Part shown: in pieces, positions 13,994 to 21,923 of the stretch
How positions within the stretch are numbered: position 1 is the stretch's first letter
Layout: every line of letters starts with the position of its first letter
Assembly (NCBI RefSeq): GCF_019753045.1
Contig: NZ_JAIELN010000007.1
Location: forward strand, 1-64,000
Length of the DNA stretch: 64,000 nucleotides
Source of the DNA: Hyphomicrobium sp.
GTDB taxonomy: Bacteria; Pseudomonadota; Alphaproteobacteria; Rhizobiales; Hyphomicrobiaceae
Direction of reading: 5' to 3'
The notes under the pieces: model-generated
What the model saw: only the letters and a program-made list of their open reading frames with translations
What the model was told of the DNA's origin: nothing
Database searches by the model: none
Position numbers and translations under genes: made by a program

Positions 13994-14866
13994 ATGTTCA
14001 CCTTCCCCGCCACTGTCACGTCACTCGCAGACGTTCCTAGCGAATTTCAATCCCTCTACGAACTCACCGCCGACGGTCGCGCCGCCATTCTCACCGAAGG
14101 GCTGCGCAAAAAAATCGAAGTCGGCGAAGGCCTCCAAAACGCTCTGAAAACCGAGCGCCGCCGGGCCGACGATGGCGAGAGGGCTCTGAAAGCTTGGAAG
14201 GATCTGTCGGGCGTCGAGACGCCAGAGCAGCTCCAGACTCGTCTCACCGAGATCGAGGAGAAATTCAAGCAGCAGCTTGCCGATGTCGACAAGGCATACG
14301 CCGGCAAGGTCGACAGCGCCGAGATGATTAAGCAAGTCAATAACATCAAGGAAGAGCTGACGCGCAATCACCAGCGTGAAGTCGCCAAGCTCACTGCCGA
14401 TCTGACCCAGGCCAATACCCAGGCCACGGTGTTGCAAGCCGATATCGAGAAAATGCTCAAGCAGTCCGCAGCCACAACTGCGATTGCCGAGCACAAAGGC
14501 AATGCCAACCTCTTGAAGCTCTTGGTCGAGAGCGCCTTGAAGCCCGTCAAGAACGAGTACGGCGAATACGTCGTGCGCGTCATTGACGTCGATGGCGACG
14601 AGCGCATCGACACGGATGGGAAGCCGATGACGCCGTCGGCCTACGTCGCAAAGCTTAAGCAAGACGACCGTTACGCCGGTGCCTTCGAGGGCGATGGCGC
14701 GACGGGTTCCGGGGCCCGAGGCGGAAACCTCCGTCCATCAGGCTCGAAGGTCAAGAACCCCTGGAAGAAAGACTCACCCGACTTCAACCTGACCGAACAG
14801 ATGCGGATCGAGAAGACGGACAAACGTCTTGCCGATCAGCTCAAAGCGGCGGCTGGCGTTGCGTGA
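13994..14866 (+). CDS. phage capsid scaffolding protein
   Basis: 290 residues. Residues 60-190 form a long coiled coil (TRLTEIEEKFKQQLADVDKA and following heptads), and the rest is charged and disordered, ending KRLADQLKAAAGV. This layout, directly upstream of the major capsid gene, is that of GP20-type scaffolding proteins that template the procapsid and then leave. The ATG at 13994 has AAAGGA 8 bases upstream. Confidence 0.82.
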   Translation: MFTFPATVTSLADVPSEFQSLYELTADGRAAILTEGLRKKIEVGEGLQNALKTERRRADDGERALKAWKDLSGVETPEQLQTRLTEIEEKFKQQLADVDKAYAGKVDSAEMIKQVNNIKEELTRNHQREVAKLTADLTQANTQATVLQADIEKMLKQSAATTAIAEHKGNANLLKLLVESALKPVKNEYGEYVVRVIDVDGDERIDTDGKPMTPSAYVAKLKQDDRYAGAFEGDGATGSGARGGNLRPSGSKVKNPWKKDSPDFNLTEQMRIEKTDKRLADQLKAAAGVA

Positions 14867-14913
14867 CGTCTCCATTCCTTTTTCCCAGCAAGCAGCCATC
14901 TTGGAGACGATAA

Positions 14914-15900
14914 ATGGTTGATGTACCGACCCGGATTAGCGACCTCTTGGTCGCCGACGCGTGGAATAGCTACACGCTGCAATTGACGACACAACTCTCG
15001 CGCTTCCGGCGCTCGGGGATCGTCGCCGACCTCTCGGCCGAGCTCGAGAACCAGATGAACGGCGTGTCTGTGCACATGCCGTTCTTCCAGGATCTCGGCG
15101 GCTCTGACGAGGTCGTGGACGACACCCAGGACCTGACGATCAGCTCGATGACGACGTCGCAAGACTTCGCCGTCAAACTGTATCGCGCCAAGGTCTTCGG
15201 TGCATCCGACCTCGCCGCCGATCTGTCGAAGACCGACCCGATGGCTGCGATCGCCACGCGCTTCGCCGACTGGTGGGTGCGCGCCGAGCAGACGATCCTG
15301 CTCTCGGTCTGCACCGGCGCCATGGGTTCCATGGCAGCAGAGTCGGGTTCGCCCAACGTCCTCGACATCACCGGCCTTTCTGGTGCAGCCGCCAACTTCG
15401 ACCCGCACTCGTTCATCGACGCGCAGTCGAAACTCGGCGATCACCAGGACTTGCTCTCGGGCGTCGCCGTGCACTCGATGGTCTACACGGCCATGAAGAA
15501 GATGGACCTCATCGACTTCATCAAGCCGTCGGAAGCCGAAGACGCCATCCCGACCTATATGGGCAAGGTCCTGATCGTCGACGACGGCATGCCGTACAAC
15601 TCCGGCACGGGCGTGTTCTCCACCTACATCTTCGGACCTGGCGCCATCGGCTACGTGTCGAGCAATCCTCGTCACCCGGTCGACGCATGGCGCGATCCGC
15701 TGAAGAACGGTGGCCAGGAATATATCGTCCAGCGCCGTCACATCTGCATGCATCCGCGCGGTATCCGTTGGAACCCCGCCAACGGCGTGCCGGTGAAGCA
15801 GACGCCGTCGAATGCCGAGCTGTCCGATGCCGGCAACTGGAGCCGCGTCTACGATCCGAAGAACATTCGTATCGTCCTTTTCAAGCACAAGATTGGCTAA
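14914..15900 (+). CDS. major capsid protein
   Basis: 328 residues, normal for an HK97-fold coat protein without a protease-removed delta domain. It has an N-terminal helix, an extended-loop-like region (SELENQMNGVSVHMPFF...), the usual FADWWVRAEQTILLSV spine helix near 125 and a C-terminal HPRGIRWNP segment typical of coat proteins that follow a separate scaffold. It forms the icosahedral shell. It lies 47 bases after the scaffold gene and is followed by a hairpin. Confidence 0.88.
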   Translation: MVDVPTRISDLLVADAWNSYTLQLTTQLSRFRRSGIVADLSAELENQMNGVSVHMPFFQDLGGSDEVVDDTQDLTISSMTTSQDFAVKLYRAKVFGASDLAADLSKTDPMAAIATRFADWWVRAEQTILLSVCTGAMGSMAAESGSPNVLDITGLSGAAANFDPHSFIDAQSKLGDHQDLLSGVAVHSMVYTAMKKMDLIDFIKPSEAEDAIPTYMGKVLIVDDGMPYNSGTGVFSTYIFGPGAIGYVSSNPRHPVDAWRDPLKNGGQEYIVQRRHICMHPRGIRWNPANGVPVKQTPSNAELSDAGNWSRVYDPKNIRIVLFKHKIG

Positions 15901-15920
15901 GGAGTATAGCCAGCCTTACC

Positions 15921-15955
15921 TCCGCACGGGGCAAGCCGCCCTTGACTCGTGCGGA
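15921..15955 (+). terminator. stem-loop after the major capsid gene
   Basis: TCCGCACG pairs with CGTGCGGA; AGTTTTCT follows a few bases later. It may reduce read-through after the capsid gene. The rest of 15901-16100 shows no gene. Confidence 0.4.
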
Positions 15956-16100
15956 CGAGGAGTTTTCTGTCCGCGCTTCCCCGCTCCCGGATCGAAATGC
16001 TCCCGCTCGAGAGCGTCTGCTGCGTTCCCCTCTGGCTCGGCAGGCGCTTTCGAACCGGATCATTTTTGGCCCAACGCTTGGCTCAGTCCCCGAGGTGATC

Positions 16101-17801
16101 ATGAGTAAATTCGAGATGCTGACGCGGCTCGCCCGGCGCAGCGTCACCGTCGCCGAGCACAAGGCGTCTGGTGCTTTCGGTCACGTCGAACCTGGTTACA
16201 AGGACAGCTGGCTCGTCGGCGGTCTGCATCCCCACATGGCCAACCGGCGCAACTTCTCGATCCGCAAAGGCGTCAAGGTCGCGGCAGCGAGCGGCGTTGC
16301 CGCCGCCTCGATGTTGGCAGCGAGCGCGGCCGAAGCGCGCTCGAAGAAAAACGGTAACGGCGCCAAGCCGCATCGCCCCGCATCCGAAGAGCGTCTCGCC
16401 ACTCAGGCCGGCGCACCGACGCCCGGCTCCCCCGAGGCGGCACCCGAATTGCCGGTCTCGGATGAGGAGCGCAACGATCCCATTCTCGCCGGCCTTGAGA
16501 ACCAGGTGCGCGCCGCCACGCGCGCCATGAATATCGAAGCCAGCCGAGGCGGCTTCGGCGATAAGTCGAAGAAGGCCTCCGACGCCGTCAACGACGCCCA
16601 GAACCGCGTCATCGCCTACAAAAAGCAGAAGGAGGCCGATAAGCGCGCCGCCGATGCGCAGGCATCCGCGCAGAAGGCCAAGGACGCCCAGGACGCTTAC
16701 GACAAGTCCTTTGTCGGCATGGGCGTTGCCGTCGCCAAGGAATACGGACCCTACGCCGTCGGCGCCATTCTCGGCGGCTTGATGGCAAAGGGGTTGACAA
16801 AAAAGCTGACCCAGGGCGTCGCCAAGAAGGTCGAACGCTTCGAGGCGATCTCGAAAGAGGTCGCCAAACTCAACGAGACGACAGCCGGCCGCGATATCGT
16901 CAATTCATCGAAGGGCGATAAGATGGCGGCGCTTCTGAAAGAGGCGTTTCGCACCGCCGGCGTCACCAAAGCGCCGAAAGGCACGCTCGATCCATTGTCG
17001 ATGAAAGCGCGGCAGATTTTGAACCCCGGTTCGAAAGCTGCAGCGCAGCGCTCCAAGACCATCGCCGTTGGCGACCTTCTGCACCCCGAGGCGCAGACGG
17101 CGAAGGCGGCCCGGGTCATGAAGGGCCAGCAGCTGGCACAGTCGATCGGCGAAAAGTCCGTCGTCGCCGAAGCCAGCGCCACGCATGCCGCCGTCGAAGC
17201 CGATCGCGCTACCATGGATGCGATCGCCAAGCACGCCGATCACGTCGACGCCAAGATCTTCAACAAGGGCGATTGGGGTGATGTCGTTCTCGGTGGCGCC
17301 CTCATCGCTGAAGGCGCCGGCACGCGCTACCTCGCCAGCCAGACCGACGACCCAAGTCAGAAGCAGTTGCTCAACATCGTCGGCATGTCGTCGATGGCGG
17401 CGGGCGCCACCTTCATGACCGGCCGCAAGATTGCCAAGCGCAATCCGACAGCCAAGCCGTCGTTCCATTCGGTCGCCAACGTCACGGCGGCCCGCGATCG
17501 CTTGGCGCGCGAATTGATGCGGGCCGGCAAGCCCGAGACTCGCGTCATCGAGCAGGCGATCGAGCGCGACAGCGCGGTGTCGACGGTCAAGCGGGCGATG
17601 GAAACCCGCAAGGCCGAAAAGCTCAAAGACGCCGTCGTCAGGCAGGCGAAGAAGGACGAAGCCAAGGAGGCCCGCAAAGCCGCCGAGCAGGTCTTCAAAA
17701 AACCTGGTCCCGGATCCACCGGCTCGCGTCAGCAAGCATCAACGCCGACTGGCCACATCGAAGCGCCGAAGAGTTCGAAGTTTCTCGGTCTCTTCCGCTG
17801 A
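16101..17801 (+). CDS. large Ala/Lys-rich virion protein, candidate ejection protein
   Basis: 566 residues; I chose the ATG at 16101 with GAGGTG upstream, although the frame is open much further back through the capsid gene. There are hydrophobic Gly/Ala helices near residues 55-72, 215-235 (YAVGAILGGLMAKG) and 395-405, separated by long charged coils. This mix of amphipathic and membrane-prone segments in a big protein next to the capsid gene resembles internal or ejection proteins. No family recognised. Confidence 0.65.
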   Translation: MSKFEMLTRLARRSVTVAEHKASGAFGHVEPGYKDSWLVGGLHPHMANRRNFSIRKGVKVAAASGVAAASMLAASAAEARSKKNGNGAKPHRPASEERLATQAGAPTPGSPEAAPELPVSDEERNDPILAGLENQVRAATRAMNIEASRGGFGDKSKKASDAVNDAQNRVIAYKKQKEADKRAADAQASAQKAKDAQDAYDKSFVGMGVAVAKEYGPYAVGAILGGLMAKGLTKKLTQGVAKKVERFEAISKEVAKLNETTAGRDIVNSSKGDKMAALLKEAFRTAGVTKAPKGTLDPLSMKARQILNPGSKAAAQRSKTIAVGDLLHPEAQTAKAARVMKGQQLAQSIGEKSVVAEASATHAAVEADRATMDAIAKHADHVDAKIFNKGDWGDVVLGGALIAEGAGTRYLASQTDDPSQKQLLNIVGMSSMAAGATFMTGRKIAKRNPTAKPSFHSVANVTAARDRLARELMRAGKPETRVIEQAIERDSAVSTVKRAMETRKAEKLKDAVVRQAKKDEAKEARKAAEQVFKKPGPGSTGSRQQASTPTGHIEAPKSSKFLGLFR

Positions 17802-17816
17802 GGCTCACCAGCGGAT

Positions 17817-17875
17817 GGTGCCGGGGGGCACCCAGGCGTCATGTTCAAAAAGGCTCACGCCTTGAACATGACGCC
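17817..17875 (+). repeat. two adjacent perfect inverted repeats
   Basis: First hairpin: GGTGCC/GGCACC around GGGG. Second: a perfect 14-bp stem, GGCGTCATGTTCAA/TTGAACATGACGCC, with a 13-base loop. They follow the 566-residue protein gene and lie in the 226-base gap before the gene at 18028. No T-tract follows, so they may stabilise the upstream mRNA end. Confidence 0.6.
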
Positions 17876-18027
17876 TCCCATCTGTGCACGCCGTGCACAT
17901 GAGGACGAGGGGCCTGAAACGGATGATCCTGCCGCCACGCATCATCGTTTTGTCGCCACCGCTCCGGCGGTCGACCTACCGCCGTAAAAAACAAAAACAG
18001 CCGCAACTCCCGTCAGGAGAGAATGAC

Positions 18028-18609
18028 ATGACCACGATTGGCCGCGTTCGCGGCTGGCAAGGGCGTATGGCCCATAGCCGTTACAAGCAGGCAGAGGCGC
18101 GCCAGCAGGACTATGTCCGCGTCGTCCGCGCCTTCAACCTCGAAGCCGGCAATATCGGCATGTCGAAGGATGCCATCGCCCTCGGCGTTCACGGCATCGA
18201 GCAGTCGATCATGGCTGGCTTGCCGTATGACGCCGTCCGCGCCATCGGCTGGCATCTCGCCAAGGGCGAGATGGATAAAGCCGAAGAGGTTTTGAAAAAC
18301 ACGGTGCCGGAATTCGACCCCGTGGACATCGACGAGAACGGCGAGCTCCAGCAGACCGACACGCCTTTGACGGCCGCAGAAATCGCGGCAAATCTGGCGG
18401 AAAAACATCCGGTCACCGAAGTCGCCACCGAAGCCCAAGCGATTGCAAAAAAGCCTGCTAAAGCAGTGGCTTCCAAACCCCCCAAAGCTGACAAAAAGGC
18501 GGACAAAGACGCGGCAAAACTGCCCGCAAAAGAGCCCGCAAAACCCGTGGCCTCAAAGGCTCCGGAGAGCGATCCGACCGAGGACGATCAATACGGCTAC
18601 GAGGCGTGA
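18028..18609 (+). CDS. hypothetical protein with histone H1-like tail
   Basis: 193 residues from the ATG at 18028 (AGGAGAG upstream). Residues 1-95 form a helical domain; residues 120-180 are a Lys/Ala/Pro-rich tail similar in composition to H1-like proteins; the end is acidic (PTEDDQYGYEA). The tail could bind DNA or RNA inside the head. It precedes the connector genes. Confidence 0.65.
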   Translation: MTTIGRVRGWQGRMAHSRYKQAEARQQDYVRVVRAFNLEAGNIGMSKDAIALGVHGIEQSIMAGLPYDAVRAIGWHLAKGEMDKAEEVLKNTVPEFDPVDIDENGELQQTDTPLTAAEIAANLAEKHPVTEVATEAQAIAKKPAKAVASKPPKADKKADKDAAKLPAKEPAKPVASKAPESDPTEDDQYGYEA

Positions 18610-18612
18610 GAC

Positions 18613-18816
18613 ATGGCCAGATCCATCTCCAACACCAAGGGCACGATCAAGATCTTTCCGGCGCCGAAGCCCGCCTCCAACGTGCACAGCCTGGAGGCCG
18701 CGCCCGGCGGTCAATTCGTCAAGCGTCATCCGCAACGCGGTCCGGGCGCTGGTTCGCAGCGCACGTTGAAGCCGATGCCACCCAAGGGATCCAAAGGTAG
18801 CTCACGCGGGAGGTAG
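18613..18816 (+). CDS. small basic hypothetical protein
   Basis: 67 residues, Pro/Gly/Lys/Arg-rich and largely disordered. It lies 3 bases after the previous stop, and its end contains the ribosome site of the next gene (GGGAGG). Small basic proteins at this place occur in head-tail joining modules, but no role is shown. Confidence 0.6.
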   Translation: MARSISNTKGTIKIFPAPKPASNVHSLEAAPGGQFVKRHPQRGPGAGSQRTLKPMPPKGSKGSSRGR

Positions 18817-18818
18817 GG

Positions 18819-19271
18819 ATGGCGAATTATTGCACGCGTGACGACATCGAGGCTCTCTACGGCCGAGATCTCGTGGCCTTGCTCGTCGACCAGGACGATG
18901 ATTTTCCCAACGATGCGAATGCCCGCATCGGCGCGGCGATCCAGTCGGCGTCCGACGAGATCGACAGCTACATCATGGCGTCCTACCAGCTGCCGCTGTC
19001 GCCGGCGCCACCGCAACTGAAAAACGCCTGTCGCGATATGGCGGTCTATCGCCTGGCCCTGAACCCAGGTCCAAGAACGGACGAGATGCGCAAGCGCTAC
19101 GAGGACTGGGTCAAGTGGCTCTTGAACGTTTCGACCGGCAAGGTGCACCTGGTGCCACCGGCACCAGCGCCACCCGACCCGAATGCGCCGCCGGACCCGA
19201 ATACGACGGGGCCCGATGGCAATCCGTTGCCGAGGCGCGGCTTTAATTCGCTGACAACGATGCGAGGCTGA
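18819..19271 (+). CDS. head-tail connector, DUF1320 (Mu gp36) family
   Basis: 150 residues. MANYCTRDDIEALYG at the start, an IQSASDEIDSYIMASYQLPL helix near 45 and CRDMAVYRLA near 72 match the DUF1320 pattern of Mu gp36-like connectors that lie between capsid and tail. The C-terminal 30 residues are a Pro/Asp-rich extension. It is followed directly by a gpG-type gene as in Mu-like phages. Confidence 0.82.
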   Translation: MANYCTRDDIEALYGRDLVALLVDQDDDFPNDANARIGAAIQSASDEIDSYIMASYQLPLSPAPPQLKNACRDMAVYRLALNPGPRTDEMRKRYEDWVKWLLNVSTGKVHLVPPAPAPPDPNAPPDPNTTGPDGNPLPRRGFNSLTTMRG

Positions 19272-19272
19272 A

Positions 19273-19719
19273 ATGGTTTCGATCAACGTCAAGGTCTCCG
19301 GTCTCGAGACGGCGGTGCATGTCATGCATCGCTTCGTCTTGCTGGCGGCGCAGGAGCACAAGCTCATCGTCGCCTTGACGGCGATCGTCAGGGCGCAAGC
19401 CCGCCGGCGTTTTCAGACCAAGCTCGATCCCGACGGCAAGGCGTGGCCGCCTCTGGCCTCGTCGACTGTCGATGGCGGCCGCGAGCAGGGCACCATGCTC
19501 GTCGATACCGGCACGCTCGCCAACTCGATCACCATGCAGGTGTCGGGCACCGTCGGCATCGTCAAGACCGTCGTCGAATACGCCAAGTATCACCACACCG
19601 GTTCGTTCAAGGTTCCCAATCATCCACCCAAGCGGCAGTTCTTGGGCGTCGGCAAGGCCGACATGCCCGAGCTCGAAGCCGCAGCTGAGGCCTGGTTGCT
19701 CGCCAACGTCGGCCTTTAG
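19273..19719 (+). CDS. virion morphogenesis protein, Mu gpG / tail-completion family
   Basis: 148 residues. FQTKLDPDGKAWPPLASSTV, LVDTGTLANSI, YAKYHHTGSF and RQFLGVG are the ordered blocks of the phage virion morphogenesis (gpG / P2 gpS type) family, which completes the tail end that joins the head. GAGG lies just before the ATG. Confidence 0.87.
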   Translation: MVSINVKVSGLETAVHVMHRFVLLAAQEHKLIVALTAIVRAQARRRFQTKLDPDGKAWPPLASSTVDGGREQGTMLVDTGTLANSITMQVSGTVGIVKTVVEYAKYHHTGSFKVPNHPPKRQFLGVGKADMPELEAAAEAWLLANVGL

Positions 19720-19729
19720 AGGCACCCAC

Positions 19730-20275
19730 ATGACCATTCGAATGCTCCGCGACGCGGCGATCGCCGACGTCAAACTCGGCATGGCCAAGACGTTCAAAAC
19801 CGTCGACACCGCGCCGCGCACCATCTCGCCGCAATGGATCGAGCGCACCAGCGCGCGCTGCCCAGCCTGCCTGATTGGTTTCACGACCATTCGCCAACTG
19901 AAGCGCACCAACGCCGGCACCTTCGTTGGCCCGATCGAACTCTGTGCCAACATCGTCGCCACCGACAAGGCCGGCAACCTGGCGCAGGACGCGCTGCTCG
20001 ATCTGATGACCGACTTCGCCACTTACATCGAGATGCGCAAGTTCGGTGTCGAGAAGGCCAACGGCGCCTACGTCACCGGCATCGAGAACATTTTCTCACT
20101 CGACCAGGACAAGGGCGGCATGGCGATCGGCACCGTCACCTGGCGGCAGCAGTACGAATTCGGCCGCGACTTCCTGCAGGAAGAGGTGGACCAGATGAAC
20201 CGCCAGTACGGCGGCGGCACGCTCCGCGACCTCGTCATCAACGGCGAGTCGGCCGACTTCTCGACGGTTACATGA
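19730..20275 (+). CDS. tail terminator-like protein (Mu gp37-like)
   Basis: 181 residues from the ATG at 19730. It has a mixed alpha/beta layout with a CPACLI pair near residue 42 and a VTWRQQYEF strand near 145. Its place after the DUF1320 and gpG-type genes and before the baseplate V gene is that of gp37/tail terminator genes in Mu-like phages. The assignment rests mainly on order. Confidence 0.6.
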   Translation: MTIRMLRDAAIADVKLGMAKTFKTVDTAPRTISPQWIERTSARCPACLIGFTTIRQLKRTNAGTFVGPIELCANIVATDKAGNLAQDALLDLMTDFATYIEMRKFGVEKANGAYVTGIENIFSLDQDKGGMAIGTVTWRQQYEFGRDFLQEEVDQMNRQYGGGTLRDLVINGESADFSTVT

Positions 20276-20282
20276 GGTTCCG

Positions 20283-20816
20283 ATGGATGCGCGCGATCAT
20301 CTGCGGCTGCTCGAGGATCTGATCGACCGGGTCATCACCGTGCAGCAGGAGCAGGCGAACCTCAATCGCCGCGTCTCCAACATCATTCGCCCCGCCCGTG
20401 TCACCAAGGTCGACGCCGACAAGTACACCCACCGCGTCGCCTATACGGTCGACGAGAACGGCCAGGACGTCGAGACGACCGATATCAAGTGGGCCGCCCG
20501 CGCCGGCAAGATCAAGGACTGGTCGCCGCCGACGGTTGGCGAGCAGGTATTTTTGATCTCGCCGTCCGGCGACATCAACGAGAACTCGTTCACGATGGCC
20601 GGCGGCTTCACCGACACCTTCAAGCCGAACCACGACAAGGAAGGCGAGCAGAAGATGACGGTCGACACCGGCCAGCAAGGCGGCAAGCAATCGATCGTGC
20701 TGACCAAGGCCGATAGCCAGACGACGTCGACACAAACGCTGAACTCGAATGCCGAGACGATGAACGACACCGCCGGCCGCATCAACCACTTGAAGGGCGG
20801 GGAGGTCGCCGTATGA
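20283..20816 (+). CDS. baseplate assembly protein V (P2 gpV-type spike)
   Basis: 177 residues. An N-terminal helix is followed by an OB-fold segment (RVTKVDADKYTHRVAYTVDE), then WAARAGKIKDWSPPTVGEQVFLISPSGD, a gpV hallmark, and AGGF. The C-terminus is Thr/Ser/Asn-rich, as expected for a beta-helix spike stem. It is the membrane-piercing centre of the baseplate and would carry the PAAR tip encoded at 21340. Confidence 0.88.
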   Translation: MDARDHLRLLEDLIDRVITVQQEQANLNRRVSNIIRPARVTKVDADKYTHRVAYTVDENGQDVETTDIKWAARAGKIKDWSPPTVGEQVFLISPSGDINENSFTMAGGFTDTFKPNHDKEGEQKMTVDTGQQGGKQSIVLTKADSQTTSTQTLNSNAETMNDTAGRINHLKGGEVAV

Positions 20817-21193
20817 CGGCTATGAGCTCTGATCTCTTGGCAGCCTTCAAGGCCTCGCTTGCCGATCCCGATGCGGCCTGGGTGCTGCAGGGCGCGATGA
20901 TCACGCCTCGGAAGGAGACGCTGTTTTCCGGGACGGGCATCACGCTTGCAACCTCGACGATTGTCGTCACGAACGCTTCGTTTCGTTTGGCATCCGCGCC
21001 GCTCAACCTGATGCTGGTTGTGCTGGCCGAATATACCTCGTCCGAGATCCGCTCGATCTCGGCGACCTTCCAGGGCATTACGCTGACAACAACCGACAGC
21101 GCGCTGCTCGATACACTTCAAGCCATGGCTGCTGCGGCAGCCCTCGCTGCCGATACCGCCTTCATGTCCGCGTTGACGTTGCCATCTCCTTGA
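20813..21193 (+). CDS. hypothetical protein between spike and PAAR genes
   Basis: 126 residues, rich in Ala, Thr, Ser and Leu with alternating strand segments; Arg and Lys are rare. Its start overlaps the gpV stop (ATGA). Position suggests a baseplate or tail component. No family recognised. Confidence 0.6.
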   Translation: MTAMSSDLLAAFKASLADPDAAWVLQGAMITPRKETLFSGTGITLATSTIVVTNASFRLASAPLNLMLVVLAEYTSSEIRSISATFQGITLTTTDSALLDTLQAMAAAAALAADTAFMSALTLPSP

Positions 21194-21206
21194 GGAGGCC
21201 TCTGCT

Positions 21207-21296
21207 ATGGATGTCACGGCTTTCGCGTTCGTCCTTGATGGACTTTATCTCGTTGCCGTCCTGGTGCTGCTTGCCGCCTACGGCGTGCTGCACTGA
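21207..21296 (+). CDS. 29-residue membrane micro-protein
   Basis: Reads MDVTAFAFVLDGLYLVAVLV and on to a C-terminal YGVLH: one hydrophobic helix covering nearly the whole peptide. A strong GAGGAGG ribosome site precedes the ATG. It lies among baseplate genes, so a role in lysis or membrane contact is conceivable. Confidence 0.5.
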   Translation: MDVTAFAFVLDGLYLVAVLVLLAAYGVLH

Positions 21297-21339
21297 TGAG
21301 TGAGAGCTACCACGACTTCATCCGTAAGGAACTCGACGC

Positions 21340-21612
21340 ATGCCAGGCGCCGCCCGCCGATCCAACGACACCGCTGCTGGACCCCAAATCGGCGCCAACC
21401 AAACCTTCGTCTACGTCGAGGGCGAGCTCTGGATGGTTCTTGGCGACGTTAACGCCGCCCATGGACCGGCCCCGCATGTCCCGGGTCCGGATTTGATGGT
21501 CGAGGGCTCGTCCTTCGTCTTCATCGATGGAATTCCGATTTGCCGCGAAGGGCACCTTGCCGGTTGCGGGCACCCGACGACCGGATCGAGCGTCGTCTTC
21601 TCGGAAGACTGA
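21340..21612 (+). CDS. PAAR-type spike tip protein
   Basis: 90 residues. Glycine-rich beta pattern with FVFIDGIPICREGHLAGCG and the ending HPTTGSSVVFSED, which fits the PAAR fold that caps phage and type VI spikes with a zinc-held cone (Cys/His present). AAGGA lies 9 bases before the ATG. It follows gpV, as expected for tip and spike. Confidence 0.8.
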   Translation: MPGAARRSNDTAAGPQIGANQTFVYVEGELWMVLGDVNAAHGPAPHVPGPDLMVEGSSFVFIDGIPICREGHLAGCGHPTTGSSVVFSED

Positions 21613-21697
21613 AAAACGGTAGAGACCGGCAAAGCCGGCGATCAGGAAACGTCCGCGTTTGTGTTGTGCAGTTCAACCCAAGCCGAAAGGATCTTTC

Positions 21698-21904
21698 ATG
21701 ATCGAGCTCGTTGTCGCCGTCTGCATGGTCGACCAGCCGTCGCGCTGCCGCGACGTGACTTTGAATTTCGAAGGCAACAGCGTCAGCGCTGAGCAGTGCA
21801 TGACGAACGGCCAGATCGAAATGGCGAAGTGGATCGGCGATCACCCAAACTGGACCATCAAGGACTGGCACTGCGGGATCGCCGGTCAGTTCGCAAAAAT
21901 GTAA
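21698..21904 (+). CDS. small cysteine-containing hypothetical protein
   Basis: 68 residues from the ATG at 21698 with GAAAGGA upstream. Four cysteines are spaced as possible disulphide pairs, and the N-terminus is moderately hydrophobic (MIELVVAVCMV), so it could be exported. It lies between PAAR and the repeat protein gene. Confidence 0.6.
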   Translation: MIELVVAVCMVDQPSRCRDVTLNFEGNSVSAEQCMTNGQIEMAKWIGDHPNWTIKDWHCGIAGQFAKM

Positions 21905-21923
21905 CCGCGCAAAGGAGTCTCAG

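Noticed and set aside
21296-21496. 66-codon frame starting at the stop of the 29-residue membrane peptide
   Set aside because: From 21340 onward it lies under the PAAR gene in another frame, and the sequence there is Ser/Pro/Arg-rich noise.
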